A stretch of DNA of 58,780 nt from positions 1 through 58,780 of the forward strand of contig NZ_BLAD01000089.1 of the NCBI RefSeq assembly GCF_009687845.1, in the 5' to 3' direction. A program made the position numbers and the translations under genes. Positions 1 through 7,731 of the stretch are shown one piece after another. Position 1 is the first letter of the stretch. Every line of letters begins with the position of its first letter. The DNA is from Acrocarpospora corrugata. Lineage in GTDB: Bacteria > Actinomycetota > Actinomycetes > Streptosporangiales > Streptosporangiaceae. Under the pieces are notes generated by a model. The model did no database searches and had not been told where the DNA came from. It saw only the letters and a program-made list of their open reading frames with translations.

Positions 1-615
1 ACCAGCCCCCCCAGCGGCGCCAGCACCTTCACCTACATCAACCCCGAACCCACCATCACCGCCGTCAACCCGGCCACCGGCCCCGCCGCCGGCGGCACGA
101 GCGTGACCATCACCGGTACCAACCTGACCGGCGCCGACGCGGTCGCCTTCGGCGGAACTGCCGCGGCCTCGTTCACCGTCGACTCCGACACCCAGATCAC
201 CGCCACCAGCCCCGCCACCACCGCCGCCGGAGCGGTCGACGTGAAGATCACCACCCCCAGCGGAACCAGCCCCACCAGCGGCGCCAGCACCTTCACCTAC
301 ACCAAGGACACCACCGAGCTCGAAGCCCAGCCGCTGCTGTTGTCCCTCACCAGCGGCACGCTCAACATCAATCTGCATCCCTCGGCAACGCTCACCGACA
401 CCACCACGAGCCAGCCCCTCGCAGGCCAGAGCGTCTCCTTCAAGGTCGGCACCCGCACCGTCTGCACCGCCACCACCAACAGCAGCGGCGTCGCCTCCTG
501 CTACGGGCTGGTCCCGTTGGCCACGATCCTCCTCCACCTGTCCTACACCGCGACCTTCGCCGGAACCCCCGCCCTGGAGGCCGCCACCGACAGCGCCGGA
601 CTCATCCAGAACTGA
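1..615 (+). CDS. IPT/TIG and Ig-like repeat surface protein, 3' part
   Basis: Open from the first base, so the start lies outside the window; 204 residues are visible. The Thr/Ala/Pro-rich sequence shows the end of one IPT/TIG repeat (ending TFTY near residue 12) and a complete one at about residues 17-100 (TITAVNPATGPAAGG ... GGTAAASFTV ... STFTY). An Ig-like domain with one Cys pair follows at about 115-190 (SVSFKVGTRTVCTAT ... VASC). IPT/TIG domains are Ig-fold adhesion modules in extracellular proteins. No LPXTG or membrane anchor is present at the C-terminus, so the protein is probably secreted or anchored elsewhere. It ends at TGA 613-615, 15 nt before a strong terminator. Its exact function cannot be told. 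Confidence 0.8.
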   Translation, partial: TSPPSGASTFTYINPEPTITAVNPATGPAAGGTSVTITGTNLTGADAVAFGGTAAASFTVDSDTQITATSPATTAAGAVDVKITTPSGTSPTSGASTFTYTKDTTELEAQPLLLSLTSGTLNINLHPSATLTDTTTSQPLAGQSVSFKVGTRTVCTATTNSSGVASCYGLVPLATILLHLSYTATFAGTPALEAATDSAGLIQN

Positions 616-630
616 CCACTGACCACCGCG

Positions 631-654
631 CCCGCCGGTCTTCGGACCGGCGGG
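631..654 (+). terminator. Perfect UUCG-loop terminator
   Basis: CCCGCCGGTC, a TTCG loop and GACCGGCGGG form a perfect 10-bp stem with a stable tetraloop, followed by CCTTCC. It lies 15 nt after the IPT/TIG gene stop. Like many actinomycete terminators it lacks a long U-tract. Confidence 0.85.
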
Positions 655-894
655 CCTTCCCCCGTCTACGGAGAGACGGGACCATCCGGATCTGGCGGTG
701 CTAGGTTTGTGTCCCCCGTCGCGCGCTTGCTCGCCTTGGCCGAACAGCGCACGACCCGGGAACTGACCGCGGAGGAGAACCATCGACGCGCGTGCCGACC
801 AGAATTACATCGCAAGGCAATGGGAGCAAACGAATCCGACCGCCCCAGGTCCCGCCCTGCTGACCAGCGGATCGGACGGGCCACCCCACTTGCC

Positions 895-1218
895 TTACAT
901 GAGGAAGTTGAACCAGCTCGCCTGACGGACATCGACCCCAGAGGGGACACCGCCAGCGCCGCCGGTGAGCGCCCCATCCGGGCCGACGGTGTAGCGCAGC
1001 GACCAGACGACTCGGCCGTCCTTCTTGAACCCGAACTGGTACTTGTCGACATATCCCCCGACGAGGAGTTCTTCGAGTTCGACCTGGTAGTCCTCAAGGC
1101 TTCCGCTACTGGGGCTGTCGTAGAGGATGGAGCTCTGCCGGAGATCGGTGGTGACCCGGCCGGCGAGGCGGCGCGCGTGGACTCGCGTGAAGGTCTCGGC
1201 GTAGGTGTAGCTGATCAT
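895..1218 (-). pseudogene. Truncated bacterial HORMA-domain protein (CBASS type)
   Basis: The 107 residues from ATG 1218 (AAGGCGGCGAC upstream as RBS) read SYTYAETFTRVHARRLAGRV, then a DYQVELEELLVGGYVDKYQF segment, FGFKKDGRVVWSLRYTV, and DVRQASWFNFL. This order matches the bacterial HORMA family found beside CD-NTases in CBASS anti-phage operons, where HORMA binds peptides or partners and activates the cyclase. Members are about 165-170 aa; here TAA follows FNFLM, so the C-terminal third, which forms the safety-belt region, is missing. A shifted frame just beyond (about 835-893) reads RWSAGRDLGRSDSFAP, which resembles the lost C-terminus and suggests an internal deletion with frameshift. No CD-NTase, TRIP13-like ATPase or effector is nearby. 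An IS66 end lies 40 bp upstream. Family assignment comes from remembered sequence patterns. Confidence 0.7.
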
Positions 1219-1257
1219 GTCGCCGCCTTGAAACTGGTGCCCAGAACGTCCTGCCAA

Positions 1258-2307
1258 GTGACTATTCACGTCCTACCTTTGCGTATGGCTCGCTCGACGG
1301 TCTGGGCATGATCCGCTTGGTGGATGATTTTTGAGTGACATCGGCCGAGGTTGAGCAACCGTCTTACGGCGAACTCGTGGCCGCGCGGCTGGACGCGCTG
1401 GAGACGGAAAATGCCCAGCTCAAGGCAGAGAACGCGGCTTTGCGTGAGGAGAACGCCGAGCTACGGCGACAACTGGGGCGAACGTCGCGGAACTCCTCGC
1501 AGCCGCCTTCGGCCGATGGGCTGGCCAAGCCGCCGCCACGGTCGATGCGGGGCAAGAGCGGACGTCGGCCCGGCAAGCAGCCGGGGACCCAGGGGAACGC
1601 GTTGATGCAGGTCGCTGACCCGACTCGGCGGATACCTCATCTCCCGGCCGCCTGCGACGGTTGCGGCGGTGACCTGAGCGGCGCAACCCGAGCCGGAGAG
1701 CCGGTGATCCGGCAGGTCTTCGACGTTCCCGAGGTGGTCGTCGAGGTGACCGCACACGAGTTGCACGCGTTGGCCTGCGGGACCATTACCAGAGCACAGG
1801 CGCCGGCGGACCCGGCCGCCGGGGCCGATGGCTGGGCGCGGGCCCTGGTCAACCTGCTCGGCGACGGCTACCGCTGGGTGGCCGCCTGGCAGGAGAAGGG
1901 ACACGACCGGCTGCCGGACTTCAAACGCGACGATCTCTCGCGGCGCTTGGACGACCTGGTGGAACGTGCGCTTGCCGCCCATCCGCCACGCGGGGCCGGC
2001 AAGCAGAGCCCGGCCCGCAACCTGGCCCTGCGGCTACGTCAGCGCAAAGACGAGGTCCTGCGGTTCGCCACGGACTTCAACGTGGCGTATTCCAACAACA
2101 TCGCCGAGCGGGCCATCCGCATGATCAAAACCAAGACCAAGGTCAGCGGCGGCTTCCGCACGCTCAAAGGCGCTCAGGTCTTCCTGGCCATCCGCGGCTA
2201 CATCTCCACCGTCCGCAAGAACGGCCAAAACGCTGCCCGCGCGCTTCATGACGCGCTTCTCGGCAACCCCTGGACGCCCGCTCTCATGGCATGAGGTGAA
2301 TAGTCAC
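1258..2307 (+). mobile_element. Internally deleted IS66-family element
   Basis: A 1050-bp element bounded by perfect 12-bp inverted repeats: GTGACTATTCAC at 1258-1269 and GTGAATAGTCAC at 2296-2307. The pairing resumes after one mismatch. It encloses one transposase reading frame that lacks the catalytic core. No 8-bp target duplication is seen (left flank cctgccaa, right flank gatgggag), so it may be an old insertion or a rearranged copy. Confidence 0.75.
1335..2294 (+). pseudogene. IS66 transposase, internal deletion
   Basis: 319 aa from a GTG start, against roughly 480-540 aa usual for IS66 TnpC. The N-terminus has the leucine-zipper-like helix (LETENAQLKAENAALREENA, about residues 20-45), the SSQPPSADG motif and part of the zinc finger (CDGCGG). 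After a degraded join (ACGTITRAQAPADPAAGADG) it resumes with the C-terminal catalytic region, including the NNIAERAIRMIK segment that carries the final acidic residue. The stretch with the first two catalytic Asp residues is missing, so no active transposase is expected. The frame stays open through the join, meaning the deletion was in frame or the element was kept as a non-autonomous derivative. Confidence 0.85.
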
Positions 2308-2358
2308 GATGGGAGTTCTTGACGCTTCCAGCAACCGGATCCAAAGGACACCTCTCAC

Positions 2359-2773
2359 GTGCGATTGTTTCATGCTCTGGCCAGGACTCATGCGATCTTC
2401 GATGAGGAGCACGTCATCGCCTATGCCGGGCTGGAGCCGGTGATGCGACTGGCCGAGCGCTGTGGCCTGGCCGCCCTGGTCGGCGAGCACGTGGCGATCG
2501 GCGACCGGCTCGGGGTGAACGCGCCCGAGAAGGTGGCCTCGATCGTGGCCGGGATGGCCGCGGGGGCCGCCAGCATCGCCGATCTGGACGCGCTGCGGCA
2601 CGGCGACGCTGCGCCGTCAGCTGATCGCGGTCCCCGCGCGCCTGGCCCGGCACGGCCGTGCGGGCGGGAACGGGCATATCACGCTGCACCTGCCCGAGCA
2701 CTGGCGCCGGCAGAGCGCCTGGCTGAACGCCTTCGACGCCGGCCCCGGGCCACCCCGCCGCCGCGTGGCCTGA
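2359..2773 (+). pseudogene. IS1380-family transposase remnant
   Basis: The first 83 codons from GTG 2359 read like the IS1380 N-terminus (AYAGLEPVMRLAERCGLAAL, NAPEKVASIVAGMAAGAASI, DLDALRHG). The middle, about 300 residues of catalytic domain, is gone. After a frame change at about 2605 the extreme C-terminus follows: LRRQLIAVPARLARHGR, then ITLHLPEHWRRQSAWLNAF, ending at TGA 2771-2773. So it is a deletion derivative with a frameshift at the junction. It abuts the IS66 element (51 bp away), consistent with nested insertions. The roughly 265 bases after it (2774-3039) hold no recognisable gene. Confidence 0.75.
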
Positions 2774-3039
2774 CCCGCCCGCAAACATCTGGTCACCGCC
2801 CAACCGACGACCTCGCCGGTCACCCTGCGCCTTCGGCGCCCCAGAGTTCCGAGCCCATGCACATGTGGACAAGCCGCGACTCGCGCGCGTCAGCCCTCCC
2901 ACACCCGGAAATAGGGTCTTCAACTGCGGCGACGGGCCTCGTGGAGAAATTGGACCTGGAAATGAGCACCAGGAATTACACGGTGGATCCAGGCTGAGCT
3001 GCGGCTTCGCCATCCGAGCCGACTGGGATTATGGATCTT

Positions 3040-4101
3040 CTACGCGGCGTGGTGGTACTCGTTGATGATGCCGCCTAGGATTTTGTGGCGTTGGATTCGA
3101 TGCTTGGTCAGATCGGCGGGCTCAGGCGGTGGGTCCGGGGGGAATTGGTCCAGTGACCGGTGCGGACGTTTCCGGTTGTAGTGGTCAACGTAGACGCGCG
3201 GCACCGCCGCGCAATGCCGCTCACCGAGAATCAGCATCCGGTCCAGGTACTCCCGGCGGGCGCTGCCCACCCATCGCTCGCAGATCGCGTTGGCCTGAGG
3301 GGAGTGGATCGGTGTGGTGATGATCTTCAGTCCTTCGTCGGTGAATACCTGGTCGAAGGCGGCGGTGAACTTGGTGTCACGATCGGGGATGAGGAAGGTC
3401 AGCGTCGCGGCCCGCTTGCCGATGTCCGTGAGGAGGTTTCTGGCCTGTTGCACGACCATGCGCCGCTCGGGTGGGCGGTCACGCCGGCAGATGGACTCGG
3501 CGGGTGGCGTGTTCGATGAAGAACAGCGCGTACAGCCGGACGCCGGACACCGTCTCGACGTGGAAGAAGTCGGTGGCGATGATGCTCTGGGCCTGGGCGG
3601 TGAGGAACTGCTTCCAGGTCGGGCCCGAGCGGCGGGGCGCGGGGCTAAGACCCGCCCGAGCCAAGATCGTCCGCACGGTGGTGGCCGAGACCCGGTGGCC
3701 CAGACCTTTCAGTTCGCCGTGGATGCGCCGGTAGCCCCAATTCGGATTCTCTCGCGCCAGCGGATCACCAGTTCGCGCACGGTGGCGGCGGTGCGCGGTC
3801 GGCCTGGCCTGCGGTGAGGATGTCTCCAGCGTCGCCGGATCAGGTCACGATGCCAGGCCAGCAGCGTCGCGGGCGTGACGAAGAAGGCGCTCCAGCGGTC
3901 CCGGGGCAGCAGGCGGGACAGCGCAGCCAGCCACATCCGATCGGCGGGCTGCAGCAGTGGACGGGCGATCTGCCGGCGCAGCACGGCGACCTCATGCCGC
4001 AACACCAGGATCTCGGCCTCCTTGGCCCCGTCTCCACGCGCAAGGAGAACCAGGCCCGCGGTGAGATGCCGGACGATCAGGTAGAGCAGGGACCACATCA
4101 T
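3040..4101 (-). pseudogene. Integrase-core (rve) transposase with three 1-nt deletions
   Basis: Read from ATG 4101, three frames join into one 354-codon transposase of the IS3/IS481-like superfamily. The N-terminal part has a membrane-like start (MWSLLYLIVRHLTAGLVLL) and helix LVLRHEVAVLRRQIARP. The middle has the first catalytic Asp ([11 protein letters not shown]). The C-terminal part has the second (IPDRDTKF) and the Glu (NAICERWVGSARREYLDR). The frame breaks three times, each explained by one missing base: near 3765 (a C in ATCCGC-TGG), near 3490 (a G in CATCTG-CCGG) and near 3460 (a G in GCATGG-TCG). The net loss is 3, so the frame is restored. These are either real decay or short-homopolymer assembly errors. 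Confidence 0.8.
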
Positions 4102-4434
4102 GGCCGGTAACCATGACAGACCCCACCTTTGATCACCGCATAATCGCAGGTAGCAGCCCCAGGTCGAGTTTCCGCACCCCACGCGCGATCTTCTCTGACA
4201 CCCCGAACTGCTGTAATAGGGATACTCGCTCTGTTTCCGGTGCGGATGTGCCAGTGTTGTCCAGAGTGGTATGAAATGGACAAGAGTGCTAGAAGTTATG
4301 ATATTTGTTGATGTCGGGTGAGATTGATGAATGATTGATGACGATGCGCTTGGAAGTCCGCCGTTTGTGGTTATGATCCACAAACGGCGCCATGGTTGAG
4401 GCGTTTGTCCGGCATGTCGCGATGGGGGAATGCA
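4102..4434. other. Intergenic region with AT-rich repeats and a palindrome
   Basis: There is no gene in these 333 bases. The stretch 4290-4345 is AT-rich for this genome and carries short direct repeats (GATTGATGA twice around 4322-4340). A strong palindrome at 4359-4389 is listed separately. It probably holds the promoter of the downstream methyltransferase, but no convincing -35/-10 pair is visible. Confidence 0.5.
4359..4389. repeat. 12-bp inverted repeat with 7-nt loop
   Basis: CGCCGTTTGTGG (4359-4370), loop TTATGAT, then CCACAAACGGCG (4378-4389): a perfect 12-bp stem. It ends 46 bp before the proposed methyltransferase start. It could be an operator, an attenuator or an IS scar; no T-tract follows. 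Confidence 0.7.
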
Positions 4435-5235
4435 TTGAGAGAGGACAGCGCGCCTGTCGAGCTCAAGGTTCACATCGCGCACCCAGCCCGGATGTACGAC
4501 TACTACCTGGGTGGAAAGGACAACTTCGCGGCCGATCGTAAGGCCGCGGAAGAATCGCTGCTGGCAGCTCCGGAGCTGCGGGACATCGCCCGCGAGAACC
4601 GGGCGTTCATGCAGCGTGCGGTGCGGTTCATGGTGGATGCCGGTATCCGGCAGTTCCTCGACATCGGCACCGGTCTGCCCACCCAGCGCAACGTTCACGA
4701 GGTGGCGCAGGAGGTCGCCCCGGACGCGCACGTCGTTTACGTCGACAACGACCCCATCGTGCTGGCGCACGCCAGGGCGCTGCTGGCCAGCCCCGGCCGG
4801 GGTGGGACGCGCGTCTTCACCGCCGACCTGCGCGACCCGGACGAGATCTTGTCCCGGCCCGAGGTGCAGGGCTTTCTCGACTTCCGGGAGCCTGTCGCGA
4901 TCATGCTGGTGTCCGTGCTGCAGTTCATTCCGGACCGCGACCCGGAGGATCTCGTGGCGCCGCTGCGCAAGGTGATGGCCCCGGGCAGCTTCCTGGTGAT
5001 CTCCCACCCCACCCAGGATTTCCGGTCGGAGCAGGTGCTTCAGGTCGCCGCCACGTATGTGCGGGCGAACGCGCCTGCCGTACCCCGGCGGAAAGCGGAG
5101 ATCGAGGCGCTGTTCGGGGATTTCGAGCCGGTGGAGCCAGGTCTGGTGCAGACGCCGCTATGGCGGCCGGACCATCCGTTCATCGGCGAACTCAACCGTA
5201 TCTGGATGTACGGCGGAGTAGCCCAGAAGAAGTAA
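4435..5235 (+). CDS. SAM-dependent methyltransferase, DUF574 (Methyltransf_19) family
   Basis: About 266 aa. It carries the family signature ARMYDYYLGGKDNFAADRKA near the N-terminus, a Rossmann SAM-binding segment (RQFLDIGTGLPTQRNVHEVA), an acidic strand-2 end (VVYVDNDPIVLAHA), and DPEDLVAPLRKVMAPGSFLV in the C-terminal half. The family is greatly expanded in actinomycetes and mostly uncharacterised; the substrate is unknown. I chose TTG 4435 because GGGGGA (4424-4429) sits 5 nt upstream; TTG 4396 and ATG 4414 are in-frame alternatives. The gene stands alone between transposon remnants and a nitroreductase 45 nt downstream, with which it may be co-transcribed. Confidence 0.85.
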   Translation: MREDSAPVELKVHIAHPARMYDYYLGGKDNFAADRKAAEESLLAAPELRDIARENRAFMQRAVRFMVDAGIRQFLDIGTGLPTQRNVHEVAQEVAPDAHVVYVDNDPIVLAHARALLASPGRGGTRVFTADLRDPDEILSRPEVQGFLDFREPVAIMLVSVLQFIPDRDPEDLVAPLRKVMAPGSFLVISHPTQDFRSEQVLQVAATYVRANAPAVPRRKAEIEALFGDFEPVEPGLVQTPLWRPDHPFIGELNRIWMYGGVAQKK

Positions 5236-5280
5236 AAATCCCGCCCGCTGCTATTTTTCGGGCCACCCAAAAGGCGTGTC

Positions 5281-5913
5281 ATGGATGTCATAGAGGCAAT
5301 GACGACAACGGGAACGTGCCGCTATTTCCGCGGCGATCCCGTACCGGAAAAGGTGCTGCTGACCGCGTTCGACGCGGCCCGCTTCGCGCCCCAGGGCGGC
5401 AACCGGCAGCCGGTGCGCTGGGTGGTGGTGACCGATGCCGCCATGAAACGGCAGCTCAAGGAGTGGTATCTGGAGCCGTGGAAGGCATACCTCGGCGCGG
5501 TCGGGGCCGGTGACATCGCCGTGGGCGCGCTACCCAAGGTCGTCGCCGACGCCGACCACTTCGCCGAGCACCTCGACGAGGCCCCCGCCATCGTGGTCTG
5601 CTGCGCCCAGCTCGACGGCCTGCACCCGACCGACACCGAACTCGGGCGGCTGAGCGTGGTGGGCGGCGCGTCGATCTACCCGACCGCCCAGAACTTCTGC
5701 CTCGCGCTGCGCTCCCACGGCGTCGCCAGCGCGATCACGACCCTGCTGTGCCACTACGAGCCGCAGGTCAAGGAGCTGCTCGGCATTCCGGACGGGGTCA
5801 TCACGGCCGCCCACATCGCGGTTGGATACCCGGCCGAGCCGTTCCCGACGCGGCTGTCCAGAATTCCGGTCGAGGAGATCGCCTTCTCCAACGCGTACGG
5901 GAATCCGCTCTGA
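5281..5913 (+). CDS. Nitroreductase-family flavoprotein
   Basis: 210 aa. Features are an N-terminal Arg-rich FMN phosphate-binding segment (CRYFRGDPVPEKVL), then FDAARFAPQGGNRQPVRWVV, typical of the nitroreductase fold where APQGGNRQP contacts the flavin. The C-terminal half has LALRSHGVASAITTLL and GIPDGVITAAHIAVGYP, the usual dimer and cofactor region. These enzymes use NAD(P)H to reduce nitroaromatics, quinones or enones; the physiological substrate is not evident. The ATG follows AAAGGCGTGTC. It sits 45 nt after the methyltransferase, so the two may form a small operon. Confidence 0.85.
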   Translation: MDVIEAMTTTGTCRYFRGDPVPEKVLLTAFDAARFAPQGGNRQPVRWVVVTDAAMKRQLKEWYLEPWKAYLGAVGAGDIAVGALPKVVADADHFAEHLDEAPAIVVCCAQLDGLHPTDTELGRLSVVGGASIYPTAQNFCLALRSHGVASAITTLLCHYEPQVKELLGIPDGVITAAHIAVGYPAEPFPTRLSRIPVEEIAFSNAYGNPL

Positions 5914-6016
5914 CGAAACTTGGGCCTCAGCACAGCGCGGCAGCGAACTGTAGCTGGGCAGGCAAGATCAGCGGCTCGGACGTGATGCCGTGTCCGGCCG
6001 CTGGCCTGCGGGGTTA

Positions 6017-6268
6017 TCAGCCTGCCGGTTCCTTCGGGTGCGTGAGATCGGCAACGCCGGTGGGGTCTGGACCAGGCGAGATCAAGGTGACCCGGTATCC
6101 CAGGTGTTCCAGGGTCTTCTGGTAGCGCTCGGCCAGATGCTGGCCACGCCGGGCCTCACGCCGGTCGTGGAGGTCGCCGCCGTCCTGGCGATAGTCCTCC
6201 TCCTGCCTGGACATGACCGCCCAGGCGATGCGCAGGATCACGCGGGTTGCGGCCAGGGTGTCGTAGGC
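6017..6268 (-). pseudogene. Transposase C-terminal remnant, family unassigned
   Basis: 84 codons preceded directly by an in-frame TAG (6269-6271). They read AYDTLAATRVILRIAWAVMS, then DGGDLHDRREARRGQHLAER and YQKTLEHLGYRVTL. I recognise this as the tail of a common actinomycete transposase but cannot name the family with certainty. There is no matching N-terminal part nearby. Confidence 0.5.
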
Positions 6269-6342
6269 CTAGACGAGTGATTCCAAGGGCTGAGGTTCGC
6301 TGATCGCCTGCGGGAACGCGAGAGGGTGTCCAAGGTCGATGT

Positions 6343-6590
6343 GTGACGAAAGACCTGAACACCCTCGCTACGGCACTGTACGTGAAGATCCATGACGAGT
6401 TGGGGAGCTCTCCGGACCTCGGGCGCCGGCGGCCGGTTGTGGGATCGTGCCGATGTTGAGCGATGCTGAACTGGTCACTCTCGCGGTGATGTCGACGCTG
6501 CTGGGTTACATCTCCGAGCGGCGTTGGCTGCGGTACGCCCGTGTCGAACTGGCCGGCATGTTCCCGTATCTGCCGTTGCAGCCCGGCTAG
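6343..6590 (+). pseudogene. IS982-family transposase N-terminal remnant
   Basis: From GTG 6343 the sequence reads TKDLNTLATALYVKIHDELG. After a frameshift at about 6440 it continues as LSDAELVTLAVMSTLLGYIS, ERRWLRYARVELAGMFPYLP, LQPG and stop. This is the conserved head of IS982 transposases. The TAG at 6588-6590 sits where the family normally has Tyr plus one more residue before RLR, so a 3-nt deletion probably created the stop; RLRSAAK follows in the same frame. The catalytic domain is absent. Confidence 0.75.
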
Positions 6591-6819
6591 CGGCTTCGCA
6601 GCGCGGCGAAGGCGGTCGTGACGGCCAGATACGTCAGGCGAAGGAGCACGAACGGTCATCCTGCCGCCCTCGGCTTTCTTCGACGGGCGGAACCGGCAAG
6701 CCAGGTGACCTGCGTGGACGACATTTTCGGCAGGCGCAGAGTCCCCGGGTGTGGGTGATCGGGAGGGCCGAGTGCTCACCCGTTAGAAAAATGGGATCCT
6801 TCCTTCAACTACGACTCAA

Positions 6820-6848
6820 TACGTAACTCGTATGACGTCTTATGTCAA
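6820..6848 (-). promoter_or_regulatory. Promoter with embedded operator, copy 1 (minus-facing)
   Basis: On the minus strand: TTGACA (6848-6843), a 17-bp spacer containing GACGTCATACGA, then TACGTA (6825-6820). The same arrangement occurs at 16027 and 58731. The near-palindromic core CGTATGACGTCTTATG resembles FadR-type GntR operators. It faces away from the GntR gene at 6906, towards IS debris, so its original target seems to be gone. It may still mediate autoregulation of the GntR gene, 58 bp away. Confidence 0.75.
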
Positions 6849-6905
6849 TGAAGTGGTTTACACTGGCCGCAACCCGCCAATCGCGCCGGGTCATCTGGAG
6901 GGGAC

Positions 6906-7676
6906 ATGACGGCATCTCAAGAAGCGCTCGCGCGCAGTACACCGTCCCCGGCCTGGACGAAGCGGCCCGCCAACCTGGCCCAGGCGCTAACCGTGGAACT
7001 GGTCGAGCGCATCGTCCGCGGTGTCCACCCCCCGGGCACCCCGCTGCCTCCGGAGCCCGCGCTGTGCGAGACCTTCTCGGTCAGCCGGACGGTGGTCCGT
7101 GAAGCCGTGAAAATCCTGCAGGAGAAAGGGCTGGTGCAGATTCGGCAGGGCAGCGGCACCATCGTCACCTCGCCCACCACGTGGAACATGCTGGACGAGC
7201 TCGTTCTCGGAGCGACCATCGCGCAAGACGACGGCGTGGAGGTCCTGGACGATCTGGTCGTCACCAGACGCCTGCTGGAATCCGACATGGCGCACATGGC
7301 GGCTCGTCTGGGCACGACGGCGACCGTCGAACGTCTGCGCATGCTGGTCGATCAGATGGACGAACTGGTGGGCGATCCCGTCACGTACGCCGATCATGAT
7401 CGCGCATTTCACGACACGATCATGCAGGCGTCCGGGAACCGCATCGCGCGGGCAGTGGTGCGATCGCTGGAGAGTCAGGTGGTCAACACCGCGCGTTATA
7501 TGGGCCGCACGGAGCGAGCACTGTGCGTGGCCTCGAATCTCGGCCACCGGCGTGTGTACGAACGCATCGCCGACCGCGACCCCCATGGTGCCGCCCAGGC
7601 GATGTTCACCCACATCACGGAGGCTTGGCTCGTCCGGCGCAGCGGCCCCAGCGAACCCGTACGGCTGCAGCGGTAA
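6906..7676 (+). CDS. FadR-subfamily GntR transcriptional regulator
   Basis: 256 aa. An N-terminal winged HTH (about residues 20-90) has the diagnostic run PPEPALCETFSVSRTVVREA followed by VKILQEKGLVQIRQGSGTIV. An all-helical FCD ligand-binding domain follows (about 105-235), with conserved DHDRAFHDTIMQASGN and an RRVYERIADRDPHGAAQAM ending. FCD domains bind carboxylic acids, often sugar acids, through a metal. The ATG is preceded by GGAGGGG. It lies convergent to the amidohydrolase end and beside operator copy 1, so it is a good candidate regulator of the 7.7-16 kb sugar operon. The other candidate is the second GntR gene at 16127. Confidence 0.9.
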   Translation: MTASQEALARSTPSPAWTKRPANLAQALTVELVERIVRGVHPPGTPLPPEPALCETFSVSRTVVREAVKILQEKGLVQIRQGSGTIVTSPTTWNMLDELVLGATIAQDDGVEVLDDLVVTRRLLESDMAHMAARLGTTATVERLRMLVDQMDELVGDPVTYADHDRAFHDTIMQASGNRIARAVVRSLESQVVNTARYMGRTERALCVASNLGHRRVYERIADRDPHGAAQAMFTHITEAWLVRRSGPSEPVRLQR

Positions 7677-7688
7677 GGCGGTGACAGT

Positions 7689-7712
7689 GCGCGATTTCGA
7701 TCGCCATCGCGC
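7689..7712. terminator. Possible bidirectional terminator
   Basis: GCGCGAT and ATCGCGC (7-bp stem, 10-nt loop) lie in the 55-nt gap between the convergent GntR and amidohydrolase genes. It is a modest stem without a U-tract. Confidence 0.35.
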
Positions 7713-7731
7713 CCGTCAACCAGCCTGGCCT

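Larger units (their letters stand above)
5914..6905. other. Transposon-remnant region and GntR upstream region
   Basis: These 990 bases hold no intact gene. They contain the tail of a transposase on the minus strand (6017-6268), the head of an IS982 transposase (6343-6590) and about 190 bp of further IS-like debris. A minus-facing promoter with an embedded operator (6820-6848) and the upstream region of the GntR gene follow. An AAGGAAGG ribosome-binding-like site lies on the minus strand just after that promoter (near 6800), but no intact coding sequence follows it. Confidence 0.6.

Noticed and set aside
709-1311. Long plus-strand reading frame opposite the HORMA remnant
   Set aside because: It covers the HORMA frame in antisense, has no recognisable domain and reads as Arg/Glu/Asp-rich shadow sequence.
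2865-3065. Small plus-strand reading frame after the IS1380 remnant
   Set aside because: No ribosome-binding site, domain or coding-like composition; it runs into the end of the integrase-like transposase.
4111-5007. Minus-strand reading frame continuous with the integrase-like transposase but extending over the methyltransferase
   Set aside because: Only the part below 4101 resembles transposase; the rest is antisense to a well-supported methyltransferase gene.
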